A stretch of DNA of 64,000 nt from Microcyclospora pomicola (GCA_002786065.1 NHNY01000014.1:248001-312000); one strand, 5' to 3'. Shown: positions 11,616-22,443, counted from the stretch's first letter. A program made the numbers and translations. Notes: generated from the letters alone by a model not told the origin.

Positions 11616-12489
11616 GCTTCTCAGTGCACAGCCTAGAACACTGACACGCCGATTCCTGATTTCTCTAAGTGTAACGTAATTCTATGCCCCGCGATGTGGC
11701 ATGCCACTTTGGCTTTCAACCGGTAGGTAGATAGTTGTTGTATTGTAGCTAGTTCCGATTGCTACAGTTCAGAAACTCGCGATGGGAGCGATAAAGGTCC
11801 TCCGGCCGCCGAGGTATGAGATCTGTGAAGCGCGATTTGGATGCCTTGCTCGTGGTCTAATCGCTCGTGCGCAGGGTTTCAGACACAGCAGCTACCTTGC
11901 GCATGTGCCAGACGCTGTCTTCAGGATGAGGGGCAGCTCGAACTTGCTACGATTTTCTTGACAAGAAGTTGTCGAAGAAAGCGTTTTCCGGACGACGACC
12001 TATATTGCCAGGGGATGCTATGTGAACTCGCGGGCGGCGTTGTAGTTTAGGATGAAGTTGTGGTGAGGTTTGTGGTGGGTGTAGACGTCCGGAACGGGTG
12101 AATGATTGCTGTGGGCTGGTGGAACAATACGAAGTTTTGCCTGATTGCTGCCTTAGCACAAAGTCCCACCGTGCCCGTGCAGTGGTGTCCCGCCTAACTT
12201 ATATATACTAGGTACCTCTACTACATATCTATCGCCCGATGCCCAGCACAAGTCCAGAGTGCTGTTATGAGGACGTAGTCATGCTATTATTAAGTCAGGA
12301 ACTCTCTGGTATAGATTTAACCAATGCACATTTAAAATCTAACCTTTGGTTGCATCACGAGCAATACCAAATCTGAGGTCCATATCACTCGCTCCCTTCA
12401 GGACATCGAGAACGCGCTGGGTCAGCGAGTCATCAAGGCATGATATCATTGGAATCGCGTTGAGTGGAGGAAGCGGTGGTAGGTACACA
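11616..12489. other. Intergenic, no gene recognised
   Basis: 874 bases between the start of the RanBD gene and the stop of the Rad51 paralog. A Pro/Arg-rich open frame at 11947-12159 (minus) has no ATG at its head and no family resemblance. Confidence 0.35.
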
Positions 12490-13832
12490 TCAATTAAGTA
12501 TTACAGTGTCAGTCTCAGCAACCGGGCCAGACTCGGTTTCGCCGACCAGGTTTTCCGTCACAAGTACGTCCTCATCTGCCTCTGCCCATCCGTACTCATC
12601 TACGTCTTCACCCTCGGAGTCGGCGATCTCGTCGTAGACACGCTTAGTCCCTTTCTTTGGGCTCGGGATGATCGTGAGGGTCTTATGCTGTTCGATTGAA
12701 GGTTCAGAATCACCCGTACCGTATGTGGTCTCGACAAGCAATCCAGCCCGTGTCATGTCGAATGGAATGATCCTTCCTGCTTCCCCAACTTCTTCTCTGG
12801 AGATGAAACTTCTTCCTTGCGCTTTCTGTACGCCAATGAAACGAGTGTCAAAGTCTCTGAAGATCGCTAGTTTGTTGTAGATGGCTGCATCCCACTCTAG
12901 ACCGCCAACACTAGGTACAAGTGCCAAGCGGAGACCGCTGCTGTTGCGGCCTCGAGTCGAGCACCCACTGGATGTGACGATGGCTACATCGTGGAGTGCG
13001 GCGAACTTGTTCAAACCATTAGCCAATGAGCCCAGGACCGCATAACGGCGACTGGCCTGCCATTTCTGCGCCTCTGTTCTCGACGGAGTTGTGAATTGAT
13101 GAAAACGAGGATAGTCAATATCAATGACAGTATGGATCTCGTCGATGATGATCATTGAAGTCTTCTCCGGAGGAAAGTCTGGACGAGGATGTAGTATCAT
13201 TGCAAGTAGATGTGTCAGGGATGGCAACGATACGTGGTGGAAACGTCCTAGCACTTCCGGAAGATCACAACTGGTTCCATTTTCGGACGTGCGAATCGCT
13301 GATTGCAGTCTCGAACCACTCAATGGTGTTCCAGCATCTGATGACATGTAAGCCAATGGCGTTATGATAAGGTTGAGCTCATGGGACCACCGACCTAGCC
13401 AAACGACACGGTTCCCAGCCAACATGCAATGTACCGCAGCTTGTGACCTTTGTACAGTCACGAGTCAGCAGCGCCAACATCATTCGCAAAGTAGTTCTTC
13501 CTTACATTAGGGCCGTTTTTCCAGCCCCGTTCGGACCCCACAGCTCAGAGACCTTGCCTCGAGGAAAGCCTCCAGAGGCTTCCGGAGTACTGCCATTGAG
13601 AAATATGTCTAACGTGGGCAATCCGGAAGATATTGCAGCTGGGCCATTGCTGCCAAGATCACGTAAGGCATCCGATGCTGACACAGTTGGGAGCCGATCT
13701 AGTATAACTCAGTCATTCTGTAATTCGAGTAATAAAGGGAAAGTCCACATAAAGCTCACGGGATGAGGATGGCAATTTACTTGGACTCGAGCTTGCTGAT
13801 AAAGCCGAGCTTTCACCAATTAGGGCGGCCAT
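12490..13832 (-). CDS. RecA/Rad51-family paralog (Rad55-like)
   Basis: P-loop ATPase of homologous recombination, expected to assist Rad51 filament assembly. Three exons: 13832-13781, 13698-13506 and 13447-12490, introns of 82 and 58 nt, total 400 residues. Order of motifs: a family lead-in AISSGLPTLDIFL, RGKVSELWGPNGAGKTALM with Walker A across the second splice into SQAAVHCMLAG, and Walker B MIIIDE near the middle. After the ATPase core (to about residue 300) comes a Lys-rich and then very acidic tail (DSEGEDVDEYGWAEADED). Start is the ATG at 13832 giving MAALIGESSALSASS. Rad55, Rad57 and XRCC3-type paralogs are hard to separate by eye; Rad55-like is my preference because of the N-terminus and lack of a helix-hairpin-helix. 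Confidence 0.72.
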
Positions 13833-14228
13833 CGATCCGAAAGGCACGAGCGTTCACCTCTCATTCTCCCCGCCAGTCCTACCTGGAAGTACAACTGCTG
13901 TAAGATCTGTCGAAAGCTGCTGAATTGGTCCAGCAATAGAAGCCGGCGAAGGACGGCGTCATTGGGCCGGGCGAACGTCGGCCCAAAATTTGGCTGGCAG
14001 AAGTTCATCTCAATGCTCACACCCTCCGCGTAAGCACGACCACGGCAGTTTCAATCATTTTCGTGATCATCCCAACAACGAACATTATTACCTATAATCA
14101 ATATACCTTTGACTCATTCCTGATAAAATAACAAGGCTCGCATAATGTTTGATGCAGATGTATGCAAGGTTTAAGCTATAGAGGACTTTGGCCATTGGCT
14201 TCTATGGACAGCCCTGATATTGGCAACC
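13833..14228. promoter_or_regulatory. Shared divergent promoter region, Rad51 paralog / MOSC gene
   Basis: 396 bases between divergent ATGs. The part near 14085-14110 is AT-rich (TATAATCAATATACC) and could act as a TATA-like core for the plus-strand gene. Confidence 0.45.
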
Positions 14229-15710
14229 ATGGCCGCCACAGCTCTAGCTCAGCACTACGTCGAATATCTTTCGAGTCCTGCTGTACTCCTTACAATTGCT
14301 GTCGTAGTAGCACCAATCTCGCTCACATTGCTTGTAGACTGGATCACAGCATCTAAACGCAAGAACACTGCTGGCATACCTGGTTGCCGCCTGATTGGAC
14401 TCAAAGGACGCAGCAATTTACGATATCAATACGAGGATCGCACTCAACAACCTGACGGGAAGCCGCGTGTGAAGGCACTCTTCACCTACCCCGTGAAATC
14501 CTGTCGCGGGGTGGAACTTGGAGTCTCTCAGGTGGAAGCATTGGGACTATCGTACGATCGGTTGTTCACTTTTGCGCGCAGGTCACGACAGGCAGACGAC
14601 GCGAAATACACTGCGTCAAGCGCACTTACTGTCGAGAAGAGCGAAAGCAGACCGTGGACTTTCATCACAGAACGAGAATGTCCACGTCTTTCATTGTTGG
14701 AGACGGAGCTATGGATAGCTGAACCAGGAAAGTCTCCCATCAACACTCCTGGTGCACAAGGGAACAGCAAATCGAGCAGCCAAGGCAAAGCCGTGCGTAA
14801 ACGTGGGCGAAGTAAGACTCGTGGCAGATCCTCCATTGACAATAAGGAAACCGTTCCGTCATCCAGCAAGCAAAAAACCCCGAAGGGGGGGTATTTTGCC
14901 GAGAATGGAGGATGTTTAGTCGTGCGCTTTCGATACTCGCCGCCGTTCAACCCCTTCGGATTCTTCACCGAAGTCAATATTTTCCAGCTGCCGCTTCGAC
15001 CAACAGCCGAACGTGCTGAGGTGAAGCAGTATACGTATGAGAGCATCAAGATCTGGAAGGACTGCCCCCAAGGCATAAATATGACCAACGAGATTGATGA
15101 AAACAAACTTGCGAGACTCAAAACCTTTCTCGGGATAGACGACACTCTTGCAATTTTTCGGACTGACGATCGCAACCTCAGACCAATCACTAGAAGTCTG
15201 CCGCCAGGCTCTTCTGCGGATGACTACAAAGTTGGATTCTCGGATGCCTTCCCCGTCAACATCGTCGGTCTTCCCAGTATACGCAATGTCAACAAAGACC
15301 TCCCTTCGAACGCCCCCGCCAAGAATAATCTCGATGCTCGTCGCTTTCGAGCTAATATCTATCTTACCGGCACCCCTCCCTTTGCAGAAGACGAATGGAA
15401 ACGTATCACGCTCGGCCGCCGCATCGGACGAGATAAGCAAGGCCTCTTCGAGACCGAGGCGGAATATCACATCGCTTGCCGTACGGCCCGCTGTACTCTG
15501 CCAAATGTGGATCCTGCGACAGGTTTGCGTGATCGCAATGAGCCGTACACAACGATGAGCAAGACGAGGATTGTCGATGAGGGTGCGAAGCCCTATCCAT
15601 GTCTGGGAATGCAGATGATCCCGCTTTTCCAGCGAGGTGTTATCAGAGTTGGAGATGAGGTCGAAGTTCTTGAGACAGGGGAGCATGTGTATGAGAAGAT
15701 GCTGTCATGA
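14229..15710 (+). CDS. MOSC-domain protein, mARC-like, membrane anchored
   Basis: MOSC proteins bind sulfurated molybdenum cofactor; the nearest animal relatives, mARC, reduce N-hydroxylated compounds at the outer mitochondrial membrane. Single exon, 493 residues, longer than the roughly 340 of mARC. Start is the ATG at 14229; the frame is open three codons further through TTG only. A hydrophobic anchor spans about residues 14-38 (VLLTIAVVVAPISLTLLVDW). The MOSC N-terminal domain begins with FTYPVKSCRGVEL. A Ser/Lys/Arg-rich insert at about residues 170-220 (KRGRSKTRGRSS) splits it and explains the extra length. The C-terminal MOSC domain carries FRANIYLTG and TARCTLPNVDPATG, where the Cys fits the cofactor-binding position. 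Substrate unknown. Confidence 0.85.
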   Translation: MAATALAQHYVEYLSSPAVLLTIAVVVAPISLTLLVDWITASKRKNTAGIPGCRLIGLKGRSNLRYQYEDRTQQPDGKPRVKALFTYPVKSCRGVELGVSQVEALGLSYDRLFTFARRSRQADDAKYTASSALTVEKSESRPWTFITERECPRLSLLETELWIAEPGKSPINTPGAQGNSKSSSQGKAVRKRGRSKTRGRSSIDNKETVPSSSKQKTPKGGYFAENGGCLVVRFRYSPPFNPFGFFTEVNIFQLPLRPTAERAEVKQYTYESIKIWKDCPQGINMTNEIDENKLARLKTFLGIDDTLAIFRTDDRNLRPITRSLPPGSSADDYKVGFSDAFPVNIVGLPSIRNVNKDLPSNAPAKNNLDARRFRANIYLTGTPPFAEDEWKRITLGRRIGRDKQGLFETEAEYHIACRTARCTLPNVDPATGLRDRNEPYTTMSKTRIVDEGAKPYPCLGMQMIPLFQRGVIRVGDEVEVLETGEHVYEKMLS

Positions 15711-15767
15711 CAGCGTGTTTTGCATGATTAAATGCCATGTGCCACTGAGCGCTACCAGCATGGCAGA

Positions 15768-15773
15768 AATAAA
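15768..15773 (+). terminator. Possible polyadenylation signal of the MOSC gene
   Basis: AATAAA lies 58 bases after the stop codon at 15710. Fungal poly(A) signals are loose, so this is only suggestive. Confidence 0.35.
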
Positions 15774-15873
15774 TGCTCTATAGAAATAGAATCGCTACAA
15801 ATGGAATGGGGTTACCCCGAACCTCCTATGGCCTGGTTACCATCGAACGCCATGAACAGTTCAAATGTTGCTA

Positions 15874-16652
15874 TCACGACCCGAACTCAAATACCTCCGC
15901 ACCACTATCAAGATCACACGGGACTGTTCGGCCCGGACCAAGACTACACGTCACATGATGTGAATTGTCCTCTCCTTGATCAACGTCAACAAGTACGTGA
16001 ACTGATTCGGGTGAATCTTCAAGCCCGTTGTGGGCTTGACTCGATTTGTCGAACGCAGAATCGGTCGCAGGCGGCAGCGTCGAGTCGTGCTTGGGGCTGG
16101 GAAACACATAGATATGCTCATCGTGCAGTGGAAGATGATCGCAGGGTACAGACCTGCCAGGCCCGAGGCTGCAAGTTACTCCTTCAGCTTTGATGACCGG
16201 CGCCTCGCATTGACAGTATTGAGAGGTGTCGCATTGGGAGCTATGGAAGCAGCGTACAGTTAGCATACCGGCTAAGATGTTGAGAAATCCTCTTATTAGG
16301 TCCTGGTATCCACTCACCATGCTGGCTCTCCGCTTTCGCAAGCGTAGAAATTCCGACAACTCGCACAGGCTACCGCATTGCAGGCCGGGACTTCGCCAGA
16401 CGGTAGTGGCGTCGCCCACAGCGTCGTGGTTCGTGTCTGCGTCGTTGTGCTCTGGCTCGTGGCTATTGGATTATACACCTCGGTTGTCGTGACGGGCTGG
16501 AAAACTTGTTGCTCTAGCAATCCACGTCTCGATTCGTCTAGAATTCGTGCTTCATGGAGATCGTTCATTCGCTGCCGGAGCGGTTGTAATGGTGAAGCCG
16601 CTGCCAATGTGAAGAGAAGCAATGCTGTCGTGGCGGTGAAAGATGAATGCAT
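15874..16652 (-). CDS. Small secreted Cys-rich protein with a duplicated 14-residue motif
   Basis: Not recognised as a known family. Two exons: 16652-16318 and 16240-15874, intron 16241-16317 (77 nt), total 233 residues. A clear signal peptide opens it (SSFTATTALLLFTLAAASP). Residues about 55-85 are Thr/Ser-rich. A Cys cluster follows (ACNAVACASCRNFYAC, then CSQCDTSQYCQCEAP across the splice). The motif VTCSLGPGRSVPCD appears at 16179-16138 and again as VTCSLGPGRTVPCD at 15954-15913, separated by an acidic, Cys-free linker rich in Asp, Ser and His. No C-terminal membrane segment, so it should be secreted. It is a candidate effector or cell-surface protein; function unknown. Its neighbours (MOSC, NUP170) are housekeeping genes and give no hint. 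Confidence 0.72.
15913..15954 (-). repeat. Second copy of the duplicated Cys motif
   Basis: Encodes VTCSLGPGRTVPCD. It matches the copy at 16138-16179 in 13 of 14 residues but differs in codon choice at 11 of those 13. Confidence 0.8.
16138..16179 (-). repeat. First copy of the duplicated Cys motif
   Basis: Encodes VTCSLGPGRSVPCD; see the copy at 15913-15954. Confidence 0.8.
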
Positions 16653-17939
16653 CGCTTGTCTGTTCCTGCCAGACGATTCGATGAACGGAGATGAATGAAA
16701 CGTAGTAAAGGAGAGCTAGACGAGCCAAACGAGCAAGGAGGTGGAAAACAGCAGGAAAGCGACTTGAATGGTCCAGAGGAGGCCTGGTAGGCTGGTAGTA
16801 CACTATAAGAGGACTGACCAAAGGGGGCCGTGTTTCATTCAGACCTGTCTCGATGTCCACGACCTGTGCAACACGACCGGCGAAGCGCTCTACCACGCCG
16901 TGCATCCGCATGGGGGCTTGATCGTGAAACAGATCTTGACACTACTGCAGTGTCCGGCGCCATAATGCGGATGTTGACTCGTCAAGAGTCGATTCACAGT
17001 TGGTGATCACTGCATACGTTTCATCGTATGCATGCTGCTGATGTTGGCGTCTACCAAAGATGTCGGCCAAGCACGATGCAAGCGCTGCTGTGCCACAGTC
17101 GGCGGCTACGTTGAGCTTAAATTCCGCATAGCTTTAAGGTTAATGACAACTTTACAACTCACAGCTTCCATGAGAGCACGTTCGTAACCATCTCAGCGAG
17201 TCATCGAATAGGTCAACATCTCTCGCACCGAATGCCATGAAAGAGAGCAGGAGACTCGCCTTCCTGATGATTCCCGCAAGCCTAAGGCAAGGTATGATAT
17301 CCTGCAGTACACCCGCTAGCTCCCGCATTCCACCTGCGAATGCAAGAATTAAGCTTCAAAACGGGAACCCGAAATAACTGATCACACTTCTTCACTGCAC
17401 AAGAACCGGTCACCACAGCGCTTCCATCTGGCCATCTGATGGGTTTTATATGCCCAGATCTACTGCCTTGACCTGTAGATCAGGGCTTAAAATGATGGCG
17501 AAAAGTTGATCTTCTCCTCCACGGCGCTGAGCCAAGCTGACGTAGTCACCATACCGCCGTGATACGTGAATGCAAGGGCGGGTAATGTCGACTGACCATC
17601 GCACAACGTTGCTTGTGCAGCATCCGGAGCTTGCTGGCCTTGTCTCCGTCTCGATCAAACGTTGACAGCCTGATCGCCAGGGATGGTCATGAGGACTCGT
17701 TGACGAGTCTTGAGGAATTGGCACGTTTTGATGATGGCCGTCAATCTGTAGCTGTCGGCATGTCTGAAGACAGTACTGCTACAAGAAGGGCGATCCAACT
17801 CAGAAGAACTGCAACAACGCCGCGCTGACCGACCAGATCGATTCGCTGTCCCTGAAATGCAGTGGATACTCTCCTAGAACCCCTCTCCTTGCCTGAAACA
17901 TCCCTCAATCCACAGCGTGTCCCATTGCTTCGCATTCGA
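16653..17939. other. Intergenic, no gene recognised
   Basis: 1.3 kb between the secreted-protein start and the NUP170 stop. It contains the promoter of the secreted protein and the NUP170 3' region. The largest frame (17446-17724, minus) has no family resemblance. Confidence 0.4.
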
Positions 17940-20900
17940 CTATCTATACATAGCCCGTTGGATAAGACCCTTGACTTGCTCCAACAGAGCCAGACTCTGC
18001 TCATCGAGAACACCTCCGCGTGACAAACTCTCAGCACAGTCTAGCACAGTTGAGGCATTCTCCTCACTACCACACACTATCCGCTCTCCAGTGCGCTCGG
18101 AATGCTGGACCCAATGCTGGAGGAGATAGACTATGTGGGTGGCAATCATGCGTCGCTTTGATGGTGTGTTGAATGGCTCCTCGTTCCCGTAGAACACAGC
18201 CTCGAATGCTGGCAATAGCATTTCGTGCGGAACATCCAGATCGAGGAAAATGTCCACGGCCCATGTCAATGGGGGATGGTTGGCATAGGGCTGAATGAAA
18301 TACCGCTCAACCATGGGCACCAGCGTCTGGATAGGGAATGTGGCATCGGAGATGTTGAGCTTACGGCCCATTTCCATAATCTTGACGGCAACAACCTCCC
18401 ATGGACGGGCAACTGCGTCTCCTGCTTTGGCGTCTTTGTCCGCGTCCTGGATGAGACCATCCCAAGCAGCGCGAATGTCAGCCGGGTTTCGGTGATCGGC
18501 GATCTGGTATGACAAGAGGCAAATGTCATGGTATTCTGCTGGCAAGATGAATTCATTATACATCTCGCCGAGCGGCAGTATTGGGCCGTCGAGGACATCG
18601 ATGATCTGCGCACGTCGCTCGTCAACGAAACGAGAATCGCTTTTGAGCCGTTGTAGAAGCTCGTCTTGGATATTGGCAGCATCTAAGGAATCTGAAATCT
18701 CGCGGAGAAGTTGTTGCTTCGTCTGGCGGCTGTCAGTGATTGCTGTTTGACGAGTGCTGGCATTAGTGCGAGCGCGACTGAGATAGCCAATTCGTCCCTC
18801 TAGATTGATGTCGAAGCTGCTTCGTGAGAGCTCATATTGCACAGCTGCAGCCTGCAAATACTGGTTGTAGTGAGCAAAATATCTCCAAAGGAGATTGGCA
18901 TGATCGCGGCTTGTTTGGCTTCGTCGTTGGAGGTACTCCACAACGTGCCGTGATTCGATGTCGAGTAAACGATCCGCTTGATCCAGGCTGAGATACCAGT
19001 CGTAGAGGCAAGTGAGGAAAACGATATCTTCCGAGTTGTTAACCACGTCGTATGCCTCACTTCTCTTCCTGGATGCCATCGTGTAATGGCCATCGACCGT
19101 TTCTGGCGCGCTAGCAGTCGCTTTGTCCAACTGCTCGATTGTCGAGAATACCAAGTCATAGCACGACTTTCTAGACTGGAAGGCGTCCCGTCTGGTGTCA
19201 CTGTCTGGACACCCATCTTTCAGCCAGCTTGCGGCAGCGTTCACAAGATCCTTCTGCTGGGCTACCGCAAGACACAGCTGTATCGCACCAGCGTAGAAAG
19301 ACATCTCCTTGTACTGCGTCGTAGCCCAACGCAGGATCTCATCCGTCAGACTGCCAGCAACCTTTGTAAAAAGTCGCTGACTTTCGTTGAGCAAAGCACG
19401 GCCATTCTCAGACTGACTGCCTGCTTCATACGCGCGGTTGACCTGCTCCTGAGCCTTGAAGATAACCACATCGTCCGCACTGCAGAAGCTACCACAGCGG
19501 CGGCGAAGCGCATCTGCAACAGTGTCCACGTTACTACCGCTGGCAATGTTGCGGTTTACAATCGCTTTCACAAGCTCCTTTGCCAGGTCGCGGCCAGCGG
19601 ACGACACAAAAAGCGATTGAAATGTGAGCTTCATGACTTCTGGCTTGCTCTCATTTGATAGAGCAGCAAGGATGTCCTCCACTCGCTCGCTGAACAAGAC
19701 AAGAACGAAGCTAATGCCTTCGATGATGCAGTCCACAAGCGACATCAAGCCCCTCATATACTTGTGCTCGCCTTGTAGTGCTATCTCTTCTTGGCGAGAA
19801 CCAGGTCGGTTTTGCACTTGGGGAGGTGCAAGGCCTTCGATAAAGCTGGCATTGCGGTTCAAGAAATCGAGCAGAGTCTTGAGATCACTCTGGATGCTGC
19901 GTAGCTTCTCTAGTCCGACTGAGGACACAAGCCTCGGCGGTTGACCAGGTGAGTTCATCTGCTTGATGACGGTTGCGTTCCACATCGAGCGGACGAGTCG
20001 TGATATGTAGAGAGCCATACCATCATGTCTAGGACTTGGACGAACATTACCAGCAGTTCCATTATTTTCGACGGCGTTAGCATTCAGCTCCGGCTTACCG
20101 CCATAGTCGATGAACGTCTTCCGAGCGCCATCAATAACATCTGCGTCGGTTACTGTCGTGAGATGCGAATCTGTGGACACGTCCATGCCTTGACCGCAGG
20201 CCACAGCAAGAGATGTTGCCGCAGTCTCGGCGCGACCATACGTTCGTACGAAGCGTTTGATGTCGCCATCTCTGCCCTCCTCATCTGAAGAAGCATATCT
20301 CAGGACACCAGCGAACACGTCCACAAGACGTCTCCGTCGAATCGTCTGCACGCCATTTGAAGTCATGATTGCGATTTCTGTAGATAGCTGGTCAAACTGC
20401 AAAGCCAACTCATTGCCGAAGCCAAGTGGGCGTCCAGTCGTGGCAAAGGGCGGAGTCACGAGCTGAACATCCTGAATATCGGATGAGAGTGTTATCCATT
20501 GGCCAAACTCTGCAAAGCGGTTTGCTATTTGAGTGTTGTCTTGGGCGTTGTTGAGTCGTGCGGTATCAGGAGCTGCACAAAATACACGATCTCGTGCTGG
20601 AGTTCTGGATACCTCTTGAAATGCGAGGAAATAGCCTGGAGGGTAACGCTGGGCCAGCTTCGTGCGCTCCAAGCTTTTCGAGTTTGTGTCGATATTGCCT
20701 TGTATGCCACTGTACGTCGTGACCGCGGTCTGGCTAGATTGCTGTGCTGTTTGACTCTCCTGAGGTGGCGCATTCGGGTCTTTTGGCGGGAATCGCACAT
20801 GTAAAACCTGCATGCTGGTAGGTGGAGCTTCACCATTTATTGTGTCGGCATTGTAGTTGAAGCCTCTTGAGAGTGAGACATAAAGCCGACAGCCAGTGTT

Positions 20901-22058
20901 TGTGGTAAGCATTAGACATAATCGGCTTGCTTCTGAGCTTGGAATGGGGCTGAGCGATTGTATGGTCACTCCTCGACCCCATAAGAGCTCTGTTCGATTC
21001 ATGTTGGAATGTGAAAGGGACTGTAGAAGCGCACCATAAGATCGGACAAGCTGCTGGGAGAGCCTATCCTTCACGAGCCATACCTTGATCTCATTCTTCG
21101 AGCTCAATGTGTATAGAAGGTTTCTCGAATCATCGAGGACGAGCTGTCGTATTGCCACTCCTTGCGACGTGCCGACGATCATGGCGCTGACGGCTCTAAT
21201 GCTCCCTGCACCGATAGCGTAGTTTGTCTTCGTATGACAGATTCTGCTCGTCCTGCTGGAGAACCAGCCCTCATCCTGTTGGTATCGGAACTCATAAATG
21301 TCATCCGTTGCAGCTCCAGTGAAGAAGATCCGACCAGTCTTTTGAGAGGCTTCGATAATTTGCACATTCAGCCCTCGTACGGGTATCGTTAGCTTCGTGT
21401 TGAAAAGACTGATAGACTTTGCTCCCATATTCGTCTCTTCCACACCTACGCCTAGGAGCATCATCTCCGCCTGAGTCGCGACCACGATCAGATGCTTGAT
21501 GCTATCCACGAATACACCTGGCCTTGGTGCGATGAGCTTGACTGCGGTTATGGGCTCACGGCTCTCCTCAAACCCAATGAGTTCCGGATTGGGTATTGTG
21601 TAGTCCCACAGGTACAGGCTGTTGTCAAGCACAACCCAGGCATGGCTAAGTGAAGGAAATACTCCCATGAACATGCCAATACCTGCGTGCGCAGCCTGTT
21701 CCAACACCCTAGTCGGTAGTTCATACATCTTCAGCTTCTGAAATGGCAGCCATGCTGGACTGCTTGGAAGCTCATATGCTCCGCTTGCGCCTTGCTGAAT
21801 ATAGCTTTCGAGGTCTGGGAAACGTGCCTCAAGAGCGATCACATCATTGATTGTCGCTGCCGCTTGCTCTACAGTCGATTGTGTTTGCGCAGCAGGGTTG
21901 TGGGTGTCGTTGTTGTTGGCTGCTGCTGGAGCTTGGTAACCTTGTCGGAGGGTTGCAGCTTGCTGGGCGAAGATCGTCGGTGCAGGCGCTGGAGTCGCAA
22001 GGTATGCGCCAGGGAGTGGTCGCTGAGGAGTTGCGGGTGGTATCATCATTTGAGCCAT
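17940..22058 (-). CDS. NUP170: Inner-ring nucleoporin Nup170/Nup155
   Basis: Large scaffold nucleoporin of the inner ring, linking membrane-bound Ndc1/Pom proteins to Nup188/Nup192 and Nup53. One uninterrupted frame of 1372 residues, ATG at 22058, matching the family length of about 1300-1500. The first 75 residues are a Pro/Ala/Gln-rich unstructured tail. The N-terminal beta-propeller follows, with ELIGFEESREPITAVKLIAPRPGVFVDSIKHLIVVATQ-type sequence near residues 140-200 (ITAVKLIAPRPGVF is the clearest block). The C-terminal alpha-helical solenoid includes LYDWYLSLDQADRLLDIES and HANLLWRYFAHYNQYLQAA near residue 1050. No frame break was seen. It is divergent from AIM41. Confidence 0.93.
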   Translation of the reverse strand: MAQMMIPPATPQRPLPGAYLATPAPAPTIFAQQAATLRQGYQAPAAANNNDTHNPAAQTQSTVEQAAATINDVIALEARFPDLESYIQQGASGAYELPSSPAWLPFQKLKMYELPTRVLEQAAHAGIGMFMGVFPSLSHAWVVLDNSLYLWDYTIPNPELIGFEESREPITAVKLIAPRPGVFVDSIKHLIVVATQAEMMLLGVGVEETNMGAKSISLFNTKLTIPVRGLNVQIIEASQKTGRIFFTGAATDDIYEFRYQQDEGWFSSRTSRICHTKTNYAIGAGSIRAVSAMIVGTSQGVAIRQLVLDDSRNLLYTLSSKNEIKVWLVKDRLSQQLVRSYGALLQSLSHSNMNRTELLWGRGVTIQSLSPIPSSEASRLCLMLTTNTGCRLYVSLSRGFNYNADTINGEAPPTSMQVLHVRFPPKDPNAPPQESQTAQQSSQTAVTTYSGIQGNIDTNSKSLERTKLAQRYPPGYFLAFQEVSRTPARDRVFCAAPDTARLNNAQDNTQIANRFAEFGQWITLSSDIQDVQLVTPPFATTGRPLGFGNELALQFDQLSTEIAIMTSNGVQTIRRRRLVDVFAGVLRYASSDEEGRDGDIKRFVRTYGRAETAATSLAVACGQGMDVSTDSHLTTVTDADVIDGARKTFIDYGGKPELNANAVENNGTAGNVRPSPRHDGMALYISRLVRSMWNATVIKQMNSPGQPPRLVSSVGLEKLRSIQSDLKTLLDFLNRNASFIEGLAPPQVQNRPGSRQEEIALQGEHKYMRGLMSLVDCIIEGISFVLVLFSERVEDILAALSNESKPEVMKLTFQSLFVSSAGRDLAKELVKAIVNRNIASGSNVDTVADALRRRCGSFCSADDVVIFKAQEQVNRAYEAGSQSENGRALLNESQRLFTKVAGSLTDEILRWATTQYKEMSFYAGAIQLCLAVAQQKDLVNAAASWLKDGCPDSDTRRDAFQSRKSCYDLVFSTIEQLDKATASAPETVDGHYTMASRKRSEAYDVVNNSEDIVFLTCLYDWYLSLDQADRLLDIESRHVVEYLQRRSQTSRDHANLLWRYFAHYNQYLQAAAVQYELSRSSFDINLEGRIGYLSRARTNASTRQTAITDSRQTKQQLLREISDSLDAANIQDELLQRLKSDSRFVDERRAQIIDVLDGPILPLGEMYNEFILPAEYHDICLLSYQIADHRNPADIRAAWDGLIQDADKDAKAGDAVARPWEVVAVKIMEMGRKLNISDATFPIQTLVPMVERYFIQPYANHPPLTWAVDIFLDLDVPHEMLLPAFEAVFYGNEEPFNTPSKRRMIATHIVYLLQHWVQHSERTGERIVCGSEENASTVLDCAESLSRGGVLDEQSLALLEQVKGLIQRAMYR

Positions 22059-22443
22059 CTTGTCGTGGTGATCGAAACAGTCGGTATGGCTGGTCCTACC
22101 AGCAGCAAGACGCGGAAAGGTTTGGTTGGTATCGGGCGATCCAGCAGCACATTACGTGAAAGAGAACATCGAGACGTGTTGTGTCGAGCACGGCGTGAGG
22201 ATCGAGGGTGTCAATCGATGGCTGCAACAATGCCTCAAGGATTGCTTATTGTTGAAGTGAAGTTGTCAATGCGCGCGTGCCCCGAGCGCGTTTGCGATCC
22301 AAAAAGTTGAAGCTCCGTCGAAAACAAGCTACGCTGATCACCATGTATGCACAACAGCACACTCTGACATACTTACCTGCTCTTCTTCTATTACCTCGCA
22401 AGTAGGACCAGGTGATCTACATTCACAGCACATCCGGGTGATT
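22059..22443. promoter_or_regulatory. Shared divergent promoter region, NUP170 / AIM41
   Basis: 385 bases between divergent ATGs. No TATA box noted. A pyrimidine-rich run (CTTACCTGCTCTTCTTCT, 22371-22390) lies just upstream of AIM41. Confidence 0.45.
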
